From Rhipidocladum racemiflorum (taxonomy: Eukaryota > Streptophyta > Magnoliopsida > Poales > Poaceae): 64,000 nucleotides of DNA. Shown here in pieces: positions 21,601 to 33,729 of this stretch; position 1 is the first letter of the stretch, and every line of letters begins with the position of its first letter. Location of the stretch: NCBI GenBank assembly GCA_036346355.1, contig CM070581.1:7998001-8062000 (forward strand), written 5' to 3'. Under the pieces are notes generated by a model. The model was not told the origin of the DNA. It made no database searches and saw only the letters and a list, made by a program, of their open reading frames with translations. The position numbers and the translations under genes were made by a program.

Positions 21601-23874
21601 GCGTTTCTCGGCGGTGAGACGGCCGACGCCGGCGCGGCGCTGCTCGTCCGGTGCCTGGAGACGCTAGCGGCGTCAGGCGGCGCCGACAGCAGGTGGTTCG
21701 AGGACGTGGCCGCGCTGCCCATGGAGGAGTTCCAGGTGGCCGTCGAAGCCATGCGCGTGCGGTTCGCGCACGACCACGACCTCCTGTACACCATTGTCGA
21801 TCACTATCTGGAGGTAAGTATTTTCTTTTCTCCATCCACTTGCAGTTTTTGTTTGAAAGGAGGAATCCGATAGAAATTTCAAAGGAACCGTTCTGAATCC
21901 TACAGAATTAATTCATACGACATTCTTATCATGAGTTACGACTGTGCACACGCAGTATAGATACAGCCGAATCAAAATTAATAAACTGTTAGATTGCGTG
22001 ATCCGATGTTCTAAATTACAAGCAGCCCCGGGTTATAATGACTATGCTAGTGATGATCCGATTAGTTTTGGAAGCAATGCAGTGTGCCGATAAAGATTCC
22101 TTAGCTACTTGTGTATAGGAAGTCATACCAGCAGAAACTTTGGTATGCTTCTGATTTGGTGATTTAAAACTGAACCATCTAGGGCTTATGTATTTTTCTC
22201 CTTATAGCTTTGGCTTTAAGTTGAGTACTTGAGTGTCAGTTGAGGAACACTTGCTCCAGACAGGGTATCTCCTACAAGTCAAGCAAGTTCAGCGTTGAGA
22301 AGTGTGCTTGTACTTTGCACGTCACAAAGTTTGGTGCCCTCGAGTTTTGCACTAGTAAGTACATATAGGTAACGTCCAAGTCAAGGTGTAAACTTACACT
22401 CATGTGCAAGGGTTAGAGCATCTCTAAGAGAGAGCCCTAAAATTGAGCCTTAAATTTTAATTTAGGACCCTAACTAATTAGATTTAGGGCTCCAACGAAA
22501 TATTCACTCCAGCAATTAGACCTTAAAACCCAACAAAGATAGGGCTCAATCACAGAGTTGCTAAATATAGCTACTCTCCTAGGAGCCCTAAAACAATTTG
22601 CTAAATTTTAACAATTTAGGACCCTTGCTGGAGTTAATCTTTTCTCCAAAAGCCTTATAATTTAAGTTAAGGCCATATTTAGAGCCCCTCTTGGAGATGC
22701 TGCGTGGTTCAGTTCAGTTAACTCTCTAATCTCTACTCCTTTTAGTAAGTACATATAACCTGTCTTTTAGTTAAGGCGGGTCGGGTTAACCCCGAATCAA
22801 ACGTTTTATTGTCTTACTGCTGTTACAAACAGTCACTAATTAGATTTGTTACAAACAGTCACCGATTAGATTTAGATGTATTGGAAATGAATGATTTTGT
22901 AACCGCAGGTTTGCCTATAAAATCAAATTTTGCACTATTTGCACACTAGATGATTAATCGACTGATTTGCCTGCAATGTTGCGTGGTTAACGATGGCTTG
23001 CCTGTACATCACTGATTTGCGCTGCACGGGTGGATGCATGCAGAACCACAGGGGGAAGCTAACGGAGGAGGAGAAGAGCCGGTTGTGCTACAACGTGAAC
23101 TGCACCAAGCTGTCGCACCACCTCTTCATGCACCTGGTGCAGAACCCGCGCCTCCCGCTCCGCTTCGTCGTGCAGGCCGTGCTCGTCGAGCAGCTCCACT
23201 CCCACCACTCCATGCTCCTCAGCCAGCGCCACGCCGCCGCCGCTCCCATCTCCACCGCGCCGCTGCCGCCAGCTGCGCTCCTCAAGAGCTCCCTCTCCGG
23301 CACATTGAGCAGCGCCGCCGCAGCCGCCGGGGACGCCGCCGGCATGGCGCTCGGCGACATCCTCCAGCGCGACGCCGTGCTGCGCCAGTCCGCGCACATC
23401 CGCGCCTCCATGCAAGCCACCAGCCAACGCGTCGACACCCTCGAGCGCGAGCTCGCCGGCCTCCGCTGCCGCCTGCGCCGCTCCGAGCAGGCGGCCGCCT
23501 GCGCCGCCACGGCCTCGGCCGCGATAGATCGCGCGTCCGCCAAGTCCGCCAGCTTCCGAATCCCGCGCAGCCGGCTCTGGGACGGCGAGGACCTCTCGTC
23601 CGGCTCCGCCGCAACCGGGCGCGCCGCCGCGAAGGACAGTATTAGTGGGAAGGGTCTCAAGTCACGGTTGGTGCACGGGTTCAAGAACCTGTTCGGCCGG
23701 AGGCCAGAGAACGGCGCCGCGACGCCTGCGTGCGGTGACGAAGCCACTGTCCGCGTGGGCGAGAAAAGCGCGTCTGCCGGTGCGCCGGAGCTGGAGGTCT
23801 ACGCCGACGCCGACGAGGAGCTCTGCAAGGAGGAGCGGAGGCGGCCTCATCGGAGGAACCTGACCATTGCGTGA
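18629..23874 (+). CDS. BTB/POZ domain NPH3 family protein, four exons
   Basis: Exons are 18629-18825, 18966-19038, 21310-21813 and 23044-23874. All junctions are GT...AG and the frame is continuous, giving 534 residues. Exon 1 encodes an acidic, Ser-rich N-terminus. Exon 2 (PDVIVRVQEHCFPLHR) and the start of exon 3 (DPITSQSSYLKRRLSG) form the BTB start. Exon 3 continues through LAATWAAADWLEL to YTIVDHYLE, and exon 4 carries the NPH3 block (EEEKSRLCYNVNCTKLS, NPRLPLRFVVQAVLVEQL), a coiled-coil-like heptad region near SQRVDTLERELAGLRCRLR, and a basic C-terminus (KSRLVHGFKNLFGRR). Family members act at the plasma membrane as CUL3 substrate adaptors or scaffolds in phototropism and auxin-transport polarity. 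It is slightly shorter than typical members (about 580-650). Exons 3 and 4 are strongly GC-rich. The specific substrate is unknown. Confidence 0.92.
19039..21309 (+). other. NPH3 intron 2 (2.27 kb)
   Basis: It is bounded by AGG|GTAAG and CTGTCAG|GAC. It contains a poly-A run at 19279 and a Stowaway-like MITE (20124-20390). No internal gene is evident. Short ORFs here are chance. Confidence 0.8.
20124..20390. mobile_element. Stowaway-like MITE in NPH3 intron 2
   Basis: The left end CTCTCTCCGTTTCCGAATAC and the reversed right end CTCCCTCCTGTATGTATCG match Stowaway consensus ends. The interior is AT-rich (AAAGATATATAATAAAAATA). The flanking TA duplication is not preserved, so the edges are approximate. 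Confidence 0.55.
22416..22701. mobile_element. Tourist-like MITE in NPH3 intron 3
   Basis: GAGCATCTCTAAGAGAGAGC at the left, preceded by TTA (22413-22415), and CTCTTGGAGATGCT at the right. It is about 286 bp and the third copy of the 9365-9651 family. The last bases and the right target duplication are lost. Confidence 0.8.
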
Positions 23875-24215
23875 CCGGCCGATGCACAAGAGATCAGCGG
23901 CAATTCGTGCATGGCGACACATATGTCCATCAGTCTCATTACGTTGCCATTGTTAATTTTCACACGGCCATATGATATTGTCCATGCTTTGTTTGCTTTG
24001 GAAAATTTGGTAGCCACCCACCCTCGAGTTTTAGCATATCAACACTAGAGTTTGAACTCGACAGAGAAATTCTTCCATGGTGTACTTGCCGATCACGATC
24101 ACCCATCTTAAAAATTCTTCCGTGGAGTACTAGTCGATCACAATAAATTTTCTCGGAAATGCTTCCACGGTGTACATATATATGCCAAGCACGATCACCC
24201 ATTTTGATATGAGAG

Positions 24216-24430
24216 AAACTAGGGAACGGTATACCTTCCAACGGTATAGCCTTGAAACATATGAAACTTATTAGTTTCAGTGCTGGTTTCATGAGTTTCA
24301 GTGTTTAGTTTCATCAGTTTCATGTTTCATCAGTTTTTAGTGCTAAGTTTCATGAGTTTTAGTGTAAAAATTCATAAGTTTCATGTGTTTCAGAGGTATA
24401 CCGTTCCTACGGTATACCGTAAGTTAGTTT
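24216..24430. mobile_element. Short foldback MITE near the 3' end of the NPH3 gene
   Basis: The ends AAACTAGGGAACGGTATACC and (reversed) AAACTAACTTACGGTATACC match at 16 of 20 positions. A second inverted GGTATACCGTTCC lies inside the right end. The middle is a run of GTTTCAT / GAGTTTCAGTG repeats. The element is 215 bp, with no clear target duplication. It lies about 340 bp after the NPH3 stop. Confidence 0.6.
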
Positions 24431-27400
24431 TTCTGTTTTGATATTGTGAGAAGAAAATAACATAACTCCCTTGTTTTTTTGTATTGTCTTGAATGACAAT
24501 ATTTCACATAGATGTGGTTTGGCCAGGCTCCGGCTCCCGGCTTCTAGGCAAAGGCTAGGGCTACCTAGGCCGACCAAAAGGGTTAGCTCTCGTGATCTAT
24601 TCAGATAAGATCATACGAATAATCTGTATTGGATGCTCGATTAGCTTTTGCCCATCTGTGGACAAAATTTGACCTTGACAAATTGTGTCAACATTTTATA
24701 TTGCCAAAATATAGTCAGGAAAAATTGTTTGGTATGATTTTGCATAAAATTTTGCACCAAAAAGAAACTAGAATGGGATTGTGAACATAATCCTGTCAAA
24801 ATGTTGACAACAAACTAAAAGACAGGCTATAACCCAAAGCTTCAGATTCTAGCTCTACCTCATATCTGAAACTTATAGGCTACAATAAAGTGAATTAAAT
24901 TTATATTTTTATTCTAAAATGTAAACAAGATGACCCATCTAAACAATCTTAATATATCCACAGCTACAGCTGCATGGATCTGGTGAACCTGGAGCTCTGC
25001 CAAATAGGAAGCTAGCACTACCCTACCATAGCCTCTCTTTCTTTAGCATCCTCCTAAAATTCCTGATATTATAATTGGAGCGACTAGATAATAGTTTACT
25101 GTTACAATAGTATAGCAAACAGTTTACACAGTTTGAGTAAGTTTTGAGGACGTTTGAAAGTGTCATTGAGTTTCACGTGTTTCTAGAAGTTCCTGGAAAA
25201 TTCAAGCCAAAGTTTTAATGAGTTTCAGATTTTAAAACTCAAGTTTCACCAAGTTAAGTTTCAACCAAAAGTTTCAATAGGTTTCAAACAAGTTTCAAGA
25301 AGTTTCGGTTAGTTGAGGTGAACTTACCTGGCTGTGATGGTACTATCCGCTGCCTACACACTCTCTGCGATCTGCCCGTTGGTTGCACAATTATCTATAA
25401 AGATAATGCTTCTTGTGTTGCTTCTTAATGATACCCTCACAATTATCTATAAAGATAATGCTTCTTATGTTGCATAAATGCAAATAGATTATGTTAATAC
25501 CAATATCATGAAACTCGGTAACAAGCTCGAGCAATATAATAGGTCTCTTAGTTCTGGTTGTTGATATATGATTGGACTCTATCTCTAATGGATTTTCTAC
25601 TATAAATATGGTACCCCATTGTATGTACAAAAAAAATCAATCTAATAAAAAGAAGAGAGTTTTGCTTCCATATATCATGTATGTTCTTCGTGATTGTCTA
25701 TTCGATCAGTGCATTTTGTTTGATTTACGACGGGCGTCATCGTTTCACAATAATTTTTTTTGAGTTTAGTAATTGAGAGCGTATGATATCCGGTTTTGTA
25801 GTTCAAGGGGTAAAGTGGCTATAATATCTAAGTTCAGAATTTAATCGGACATCCAGGCCTATAAACGAGTCTAGCTCGAGCGAGCTTAGGTTCGTAGGCT
25901 CGAGCTCGGTAAAGCTCGAGTTCCGTTTGATCCAATCAAACTTAAATAGATAACTCAATAAGCTTGATAACCTCGAGTAAGCTTGCTAAGCTGGTTAAAC
26001 TGGCGAGCTTCACCTTTTTTTCGCTGCTATGGAGACTTCTTAAAAAAAGACTCGGTACGTGCCGAGACCGGGCTGAAGCGTGTTTCAGACGTGAAGTGCC
26101 GTGTTTTCGGCCTATGGACGACGACGATCTCGGCCGAAACGTTGTGGGGATTGTATAGCACAGGCCTTACATGGTTGGCCTAGTGGCTGCGAAGCCTGCT
26201 CTAGTTTGTGAGCAGCTACTCAGATGGGCTCGCCGATCGGGCTTAGCCGTGCGCGGCTGGGCGAAAATTTACGCGGAGCGCTGTCAAAGTTGCGCGAGAA
26301 GAAAAAAAATTGTACTTCCGATTCGTCTGCCGGCATTCGTTCGTGGCCCGTGGGGCCTGTTCCGCTGAAGGCGTATGTCACGGATGGGCTACACGTTTAG
26401 CTGGACCACCGGTGGGCCGGTCCCCAGCTGCATGGTGAGGTGAAGCGATCGGCAAGGAGTACAGAATGTCTCTGCACTGGCCAAGAGGGAGGCATCGAAC
26501 AAGAACAGAGCAGAAGGCGTCGGCCTCCTCCTCTCCCTTCCAAGCCTGCTCCTCCCCCCCAGAACTCTACCGCTGTTCCCGGCCTCGAATCTCTGATTCC
26601 TCTACCTCCCGGCCTGTCTTTCTCTGCTCCCAGTCTCCAGTCGCTTCGATTCCCTCTGTAACCGCTAGCTTGTATCCTGCCTGTGTTGGGTGGCCATTGG
26701 TAACACTGTACTCCTGCTCGGCGTTGCTTTGTGCTCGTCAAGTAAGGATCGTCACGGCGTACGGCGCACCGCTGCCGGCGTCGGCACTCGACACGGCTGT
26801 AAACATCCCCGATTCATCTCGTGTCATCTGGGACTAGTCTTGTTGGAGCAAGCACCCGACTGAACGGAGCAGGTGTGGTGTGACCTGTCCAAAAGGTCCA
26901 ATTAGTCGCCCGTACATATGCTGCCTCCCTACCGATTCCACGTCGATCTCAACGTTTTGCCATTGGTCTCGCCAAAAATTGCCGTAGTAATTACTGGTGG
27001 ACACCGGCCGAGTTTTTGCACGGCTTAGGGCTTCGTCACTGTGAATACCGTACTAGAGCCTTTATCCGTTTAGTTTAGTTTAGTTCTTGAAATGATACAT
27101 TTTGCTACCGGTCTATGCCAATCTACCATTTCGGATTTACTATAATAATATATATTTATAAGTATAAACATGCTTAGTTACATGTACACCAAGTTTTATT
27201 CAAAATATTACTTCAAAATACATAGTAGTATTATCAAATATAAAATATAGTTCAGTAGATGAAATGATCAATTCCGTCAGTATGACTATTGATCGGTCTC
27301 GAAACTGGTATGACCGGTATTGATACCAAGTACAATATATATGGCTACTTTATATCAGTTTACATGCCGAAATGATATATACCGACCGATAGCAGTACCA

Positions 27401-28634
27401 TATAGATAACTAGGGCCTAAATCTCCTGCGCGCATGCATGCATTCGATCAGATCAGCAGCATGTGATCCTCCTTATCTGCCGTAGCCTGATTGCGCCGCG
27501 GTGTTTGCGCTGCATGCGTGCCAACAACTCGAATCAAATCATCCAGGCTGTGCCTGATGAGGCAAGTGCGCGCATGGCCACGCGAAGGATGGGGGCAATC
27601 CGGCCGGCTCGAGCTTGCCGGGATCGGCGGGTCAAGTGGTCGCTGTGCCGAGGCGCCAGTGCGGGGGGCAGCGACGGCTCGCTTTGCACTGTGCCCGCTT
27701 CCTTGCCGGCGTTGAACCGGTCTCTCGCGGGCATCATTACGGCTCCCTCCTCCCTGCACCGCACATGCGCCAGCGGGACCTCTCGACAACGACCATGCAT
27801 GCATGCCATGGCCATCCCTGCCTCCGCTAGCTCCCTCCATCGATCTCATGGTGGCACAAAACCCCAATAATGCATGAGCCAATGGCAGTGTGTACGTGCC
27901 ACATGTATCTTCTCTGTACTTCATTAGAATTTCGAGCTACGTAACTAGCATGTGGACCGGATCCAACAGAGGTGCGTAAAGAGAAATTTTACGGTGCATT
28001 ACTGGTAGTATATAATATATAGTAGAAATTATATCTAACTGTTGATTTGTTAAGGGTGTTTTTACTACTAGATAAAGTATAAGTAAACTCTAGTTAATCT
28101 GATCTATTAGATTGAAGAGAATGAACGATTCATATTCAATTTAGTGTACCGCAGAAGAGCTACCCAGAAAAGGGTAGAACACCGGTTCCAGGCAGCTGGC
28201 ACACCCGACCCCTCCCAAATGTCAGCATCGGAGGATGCCTTGTGCGATTAACCAATCACATCAGCCTTGCGACACTACTACGTTGTGGCTGCATCTTATT
28301 AGTTCTACGTGCACCACTGTACATAATTACAATTAGTAATACCTTTGTTTAGGAAGCCCTGTAATCCAAGCTCGTCGGGTGATTCTCAAAATTGTGACCG
28401 GCACAGTAACCGCAATTATGAATATATACATGTAGAAGCAGTCAGTCAAGAGGCATGCTAGGTGCACATGCTATTTATACAACTATTTACCAGGTGATAC
28501 AAAGATATACATGATGATCTGTTAGCCCTTTGTCACGTAGAATTTCTGGTTCTGCTAGTGTGTAGATAGAAGGCAGACACCACTATCCTATCCTCACTAG
28601 TTTGTTGCCAGATGCATATCTAGAAAGCGACTAA
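24431..28634. other. 4.2 kb mostly unassigned intergenic sequence
   Basis: No convincing gene. At 25387-25473 a 36-bp phrase is repeated and translates twice as TIIYKDNAS, resembling a copia RNase H block, so a copia scrap is possible. At 25870-25930 AGCTCGAG-rich repeats resemble common plant hAT-type repeats. At 26440-26840 there is a C-rich stretch with leader-like composition but no continuing gene. 27460-27870 is GC-rich with overlapping chance ORFs. 27990-28160 may be a small MITE (CGGTGCATTACTGG...TAGTGTACCGC). Confidence 0.35.
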
Positions 28635-29193
28635 GAGCATCTCTAGCAAAGCCCCTAAATCAGCCTCTAAACCTTAAAATAGGGGGTGTAGTAAAAAAAA
28701 CAGATCCAGCAGGGCCCCAACTCAAGCCCCTAAAATTAGGAGGTCCCTAAATTTGCCTCCTCAGCCCCAATTCCCAGGGAGCCCCAACTCAAACCCCTAA
28801 AATTAGAAGGCCCTTAAATTTGCCTCATGAGCCCCAATTTCCAGGGACACGAGTACAACCCCTATTATTGAAGATAGGGAGATACATGAGGCTTCGAAAA
28901 TTTTATCATATTTTGAAAATTTTAAATTTAAATTTGAAATATCATGTTTTTAAATTGTAAATGTTAATATGCTTATGTTTTATGTATTACAAATATTTTT
29001 GATTGAATTTTAGTGGTGTCAAATGAAGATTATACATAGCGGATATGTCAAAATAGGAGAAAAAGTAAAATAGGGGCTGAGATTTAGGGGCTTTTGCTGG
29101 ACTTGTGCTCTGAAAACAGGGCCCCAAAAAATAGAGGGAGTCCCTAAATCCAAAATAAGGACCCTGTTTTAGGGGCCCTTGCTGGAGATGCTC
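28635..29193. mobile_element. Complete Tourist-like MITE, GAGCATCTCTAGC type, 559 bp
   Basis: The ends GAGCATCTCTAGCAAAGCCC and (reversed) GAGCATCTCCAGCAAGGGCC are flanked by TAA at 28632-28634 and 29194-29196. The interior (TTTTAAATTTAAATTTGAAA and an internal CCCCAACTCAAGCCCCTAAA repeat) matches the rearranged copy at 3333-3851. It is the intact reference for the inverted repeat upstream of eRF1. Confidence 0.9.
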
Positions 29194-29269
29194 TAAGGAG
29201 AGGCTAATAACTAATGTAAAATACTAATTCGAGATTACCCTCACCGTGTGTTTGGTGTAGATGCACACG

Positions 29270-32200
29270 TGGTGACCGATTGTGCCATCGTTCATCTCCA
29301 TGATTTTATACGAATTTAGAAACTTATTTCACTTCATTTGGATTTATATTTTAAAAGTTATTCATGTTTGAAGTGGTTCGATTTGGATAATTCAATGAAA
29401 ATAGAAAATACGTTTTCCTATTACTGGAGGCGTACTTTCATTTTTCCCTTGCTAGTTTAGCTCAAATTAGTCCTTAGTCCCTGACGGCTCGGATCCACTA
29501 GTCAGCGACCCATACGCAGGTGAAGGCACACGAACTGAATGGCCGACATGTGGGTCCCGTATGGCAGCCAGCGCGTGCGTGCTCGAGCGACTGCCCGCTG
29601 GGTCCCGGTTGTCAGTGGCTCTAGGCAGAGGAGCACACGGCGTGGCCTCGTCGGCGATGAGGAAGGCCGGCCGGACCCGGGCACCGGTAGAGTGAGCTAA
29701 AGGGGACCTAGGGGACTCGGTGGATGAGCTCAAAAGAGCTTCGAGAGTGCTCTGGCAGCGAGGTCTTGTGAAGCTCGGTGGAGGCGCTAGTCGCGATGGC
29801 GGAGGAGGGCTGAAGGGCGGCGATTGGAGGTGGGATGAGCACCAGCGGGTCCTAGGGAAGCTAACACATGGTTCAATTGAGAAGGAGCGAAGGCAGTGTG
29901 AGCTCTCACCATGTAGTGGCGGTGGCGGAGGAGAGAGCCACGGTGCGGAAGATCCTCAGGAGGATTCGGGCTGAAATAATATGCACATAAGATTCATAAG
30001 CAGCCAGGGATGCTTTACGATCAATGAATCGGATCAATTCTCACCGTGCTTGGCGAATTTGAAGTTTCTCCTCTTTTCGGGTCTTGCCGGAGCCAAGGAA
30101 GAAAGTGTTGGTGATATGCCCTAGAGGCAATCATGTGAGATGATTATATCATACGTCTATGTTCATGTACTTATCAGTTCCATGAATAAATGTCACTCCT
30201 TTGTTCATTGAGTACGACTTAATTGTGAAATACATTGGTTATATGATATTATTCTAAATGATCCCTGGTCACATATCATTATGTGGAACAATAGTGATTT
30301 GACCAGCACATATATTGATTGATGGTAATGTTTCACATACCATAGATATGGAGATATCAAATCAATAATGTGGGCACATGTTAGAGAACATGGGGTTGGA
30401 TAGACCCGCTCCGAGACACTACTGAGATTGTTATCTTAAGAAGTGCCATCAGGATGTAGTCTCGAGTGGTAAACTTATATGATCCTTTGACCTGAGATTC
30501 TTATTGATTCTTAGCATGTGTAATTGTATACTTTGGGGCTATCAAACGCTTCACCATAACAGGGGAGTTATAAAGGTAGCTTACGGGTATGCCATGAAAC
30601 ATGACGTGAGATGTAAGAGATCAAGATGGAATTTGCCCCTCCTTGATAACGGGAGAGATATCTCTGGGCCCCTCGGTGTGGATGGATAAGGAAAAGTGCA
30701 TGGCCATGCCAAAGTGATTAAAGAGTTAATCACGAATTATGTCCATTACAATGATGAGTGAATTTGTTGAGCTATCACAAGGGTGGCACGCTTCTTGCCT
30801 TGAGCATGACTGATATCGTGTGGCAAAAGGATCCTATATGAGTATATCAAGGTTCAGCTGATTCGATCATTGTGTACATTCGGGGGTCAATATGTGCTGC
30901 TAGGTACCGCTATTGACTTGTGGTCTGGAAAAGGGGTTCTCCGGGACCGCGGCTGACTTGTACATGAGCCTAATGGGTCACACACTTAACGGGTTGGATC
31001 ATGTGTAATGGATCGGATCCATTAGTGGGTTTATGTGGATTTGGATCCTCTAGCATCTTAATGAATTTCTATTGTAGAAGATCCATTAGTGCGAGCCCTA
31101 GTGGGCTTCTATTACAGAAGGCCCGTTAGTGCGCTCTATATAAAGGAGGTGTGGGGGCGTGCGGAGTGATAGTCTCCCCACCACAAGCCTTAGCCGCCAC
31201 CGCGTCCCACTAAACCCTAGCCGCACGCGTGGGTGCTAGCACACCAGCGCGCGGTGATCCCACCTTGGACGTGTGGATACCATAGAGGCGTCATCGCTGT
31301 TGCGTCGGTGCTGATCGATTCAATCGGCTACATCAACTGTGCGACTACAACGAAGCTGTTGTGACGACGATCCGCGACGAGGAGGAGGTGTACCACGTCG
31401 TGTTCGACTACGTACTGTGCTTAGGAGCACGCGGGGAGGCTTCACCCACTCTACTTCTGCTGCTAACGTGCTCCAAGGGTAATGCTCCATGATCTCTGAC
31501 TCGCATGTTTCCTGGGTGTTCGCGGTAGAAAAGTTTTGTTTTCGGCTAGCGTAGCACCGCGTTCTCCTTCAGAAAGGGCCAAACCGAACGGTTAGGAGCT
31601 TAGAGAGGGAATGGTTATGTGTTTTGAGGTGAGATGAATACAGTGTAATCAATTTCGCTTTAAATAGAGGAAGGAGGCAACGGATTAGGGCTTCAGATGG
31701 ATGAAGAAGGGCGACGGCAACTAGCGGTCCTTCTCGATCTCTCTGGTTGTGGCAGATCGTTCAGGGTGAGCTGGGGGCACCCGTCTAGTGCGTGGCGATG
31801 AGGTCTCGAGGCGCTCCAGGCTTTGGCAGAGAGGATAGAGGTGAGCAGTAGATGCATTGTCCTCCGGTAGCTGCGTACGGGAAAGGAGCAGAGAAATCAG
31901 AGAAGAAGGGTGAGAGGAGGGGATGACTGGTGGGGCCACGGGCCCGCATGTAAGTGAAAGTAAGAGAGGGAAGAAAAGAGAAAATGGCAGGTGGGTTGGC
32001 CGGTTGGTACTGTATACACGGGCTCTGCGTGTAAGAGAGAGAGAGAGAGAGAGAGATAAAAGTTTGTCTCAAATTCAATCATTCCAGACAGAGCCAACTT
32101 GAGTCATTTCCAGGGTCCAAATGCTTCAAGATTTTTTTTCTAGGGCCCAAATGCTTCAAGATTTTTTTTCCCAAAAAACTTGAGTCATTTCCAGAGCAAG

Positions 32201-32423
32201 TTATCTAGTAATTTTTTTTGAATACTAACTCACACTAAATAATTTTCTATAAACCTGACAATTCAATCTGCGCATTGAAATCATTTCGGTAAAAGATATT
32301 ATTCAATTTCTCAATATCAGGAAATTCACCAAAGTACACAAGAATTTATGAAATGCAATAATAATTTATAATTTATAATTTAATAATGGGTTTTACCTTT
32401 TATTTAATTTCTGGGATGTTACA
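29270..32423 (-). mobile_element. Truncated minus-strand LTR of the TGTAACATCC family, split by a solo LTR
   Basis: On the minus strand it starts TGTAACATCCCAG at 32423. The far part (29297-29440) is homologous, reversed, to 44440-44560 (both hold a TTTGAAGTGG / AAAAGTTAT and AAATACGTTTTCC block). The Angela-like solo LTR 30106-31571 lies inside. The distal end is missing. An (AG)n tract is at 32036-32054. No coding sequence was recognised. Confidence 0.6.
30106..31571 (+). mobile_element. Solo LTR of an Angela/BARE-like copia element, 1466 bp
   Basis: It starts TGTTGGTGATATGCCCTAGA, the familiar opening of grass Angela/BARE LTRs, and ends CGCGTTCTCCTTCA. GAAAG is duplicated at 30101-30105 and 31572-31576. 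A TATA box (TATATAAA) is at 31137-31144. No primer-binding site or internal region follows, so this is a solo LTR left by recombination between two LTRs. Confidence 0.92.
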
Positions 32424-32637
32424 CCCTGCTCACTAGATGATCCTTCCTTCAAAGTTTTAGTTCTTTTGATATCCCTATCCAACATATCGGGATCTGTCTC
32501 CATTTATTGTTTTCCTTTTCCTTGATCTTCCTCATCTAGATGATCCGGATTATTTTGAAGCACTTGATCCTTACTTTCCACCCCAAAGAAAATCTCATAC
32601 ACAACATCTCCAACACAAATATCCATGCTAGCAGGGA

Positions 32638-33728
32638 CTAGCTAGCCTTGCATCTGTCACGGCAACGTTCAAACGAACAAATCCCTTTTGTCGAGTACTC
32701 ACCATGTCGACAAATTGGGTTGCACCAACTACAAGATGGTAAGGATTTGGAGGTAGAGTTTTCGAGACTGGTAATAGTTGTTTGTCTCAAAATTATATTT
32801 TGAGGCAAAGTGTTAGCCTCAGAAGGTTTCCGAAGCAGTCTATTAGCCTCAGAATACTTACCATGGAGCTCCTTTGAGGCAAGCAATTTAGCCCCAGAAG
32901 GTTTCCGAGACAGTCTGTTAGCCTCGGAATACTTTTTGTGATAGGGATACCTGAGGCAAGCATCGCCTACCTCAGAATGTTTTCTAAGGCTGACTTTGCT
33001 ATTTCTGAGGCTTATTCTGTCTGCCTCTTTAGGTCATCTATCCTGCAGTAACCTATGATGGAACCAACTGCACATAAGGACAAATAATCCCTAATCTCAT
33101 AAGGCGCACCAAAAAATCTGCACCCAAACTTTCTAAAACTGTAATTTGGTATTGACCTTCGGAGTCCACTCCTCAAAAGACATGAACACCCCATCATGAG
33201 CTTTTACCTTAACTTCTCCAATACTTGTCGGCCTCAAAAGTTCTATCTTGGATGGAAGAGGAATCAAAAAAGAATTTGTGCCATGTTCTTTGACCTCCCA
33301 TTGCTGCTTGATAGGAATCACCCTTTGAAGTTCTTCACACATTATGTCAACAGACCAATGTTCTCCCAAAATACAAACCAAAACCATCTTGCTAGAATCA
33401 TTGCGGGGCTTCTTGTTACTAGAATAAGGAATTTGGTAGAACCCAAGACCGTCCGCCGCATACCCACACAATATGCAGCAGGTTTTGGTAGTTTTAGAAT
33501 TGGACATTTGCTAGCTATGTGTTGATCACTCTCACAAATATCACAAAAAATTAAAGCTCGACATTCTGAAAGAGAGTGACATTTTTTTTGACAGCGATAG
33601 CAAATGAGCTTGGCGCTCTCTACAGCTTCTGATGGCTTGGCCATGGAGGTCGGCAGAGGTGGATGTGTCGCTGTATTAAGATCAGTACCTAATCCCCCAT
33701 CAGTTCGACTGCTTGGCTTCGGCTGCAT
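32638..33728 (-). pseudogene. Frameshifted zinc-knuckle, retroelement-associated gene
   Basis: Three minus-strand pieces follow one another. 33728-33500 has two zinc-knuckle-like blocks (CYRCQKKCHSLSEC, CDICESDQHIASKC) then PKPAAYCVG. 33507-33133 has GYAADGLGFYQIP, then LGEHWSVDIMCEELQRV. 33197 downward has FGAPYEIRDYLSLCAVGS. The order matches a family of zinc-knuckle proteins common in grass genomes and usually counted as retroelement-related. Shifts break the frame near 33490 and 33140. The C-terminal part (32940-32638) has a 28-residue tandem repeat around KYSEANRL. I cannot assign a function. Confidence 0.6.
32790..32950 (-). repeat. 84-bp coding tandem repeat, two units
   Basis: On the minus strand the phrase KYSEANRLxRKPSxA occurs twice 28 residues apart, in one frame. 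More distant SEV/SLR-like phrases lie upstream to 33020. The conserved frame across units suggests amplification while the sequence was still coding. Confidence 0.6.
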
Positions 33729-33729
33729 C

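Noticed and set aside
26440..26837. C-rich stretch with two overlapping ORFs, possibly a gene start
   Set aside because: No continuing exon, domain or consistent frame downstream. It could be a leader of a lost gene but cannot be supported.
27489..27510. TGATTGCGCCGCGGTGTTTG resembles the miR171 family
   Set aside because: Several mismatches to the mature sequence, and no matching arm was found nearby to make a precursor hairpin.
27448..27924. Overlapping 135- and 158-codon ORFs on both strands
   Set aside because: GC-rich region with open frames on both strands and no recognisable motif; typical of chance.
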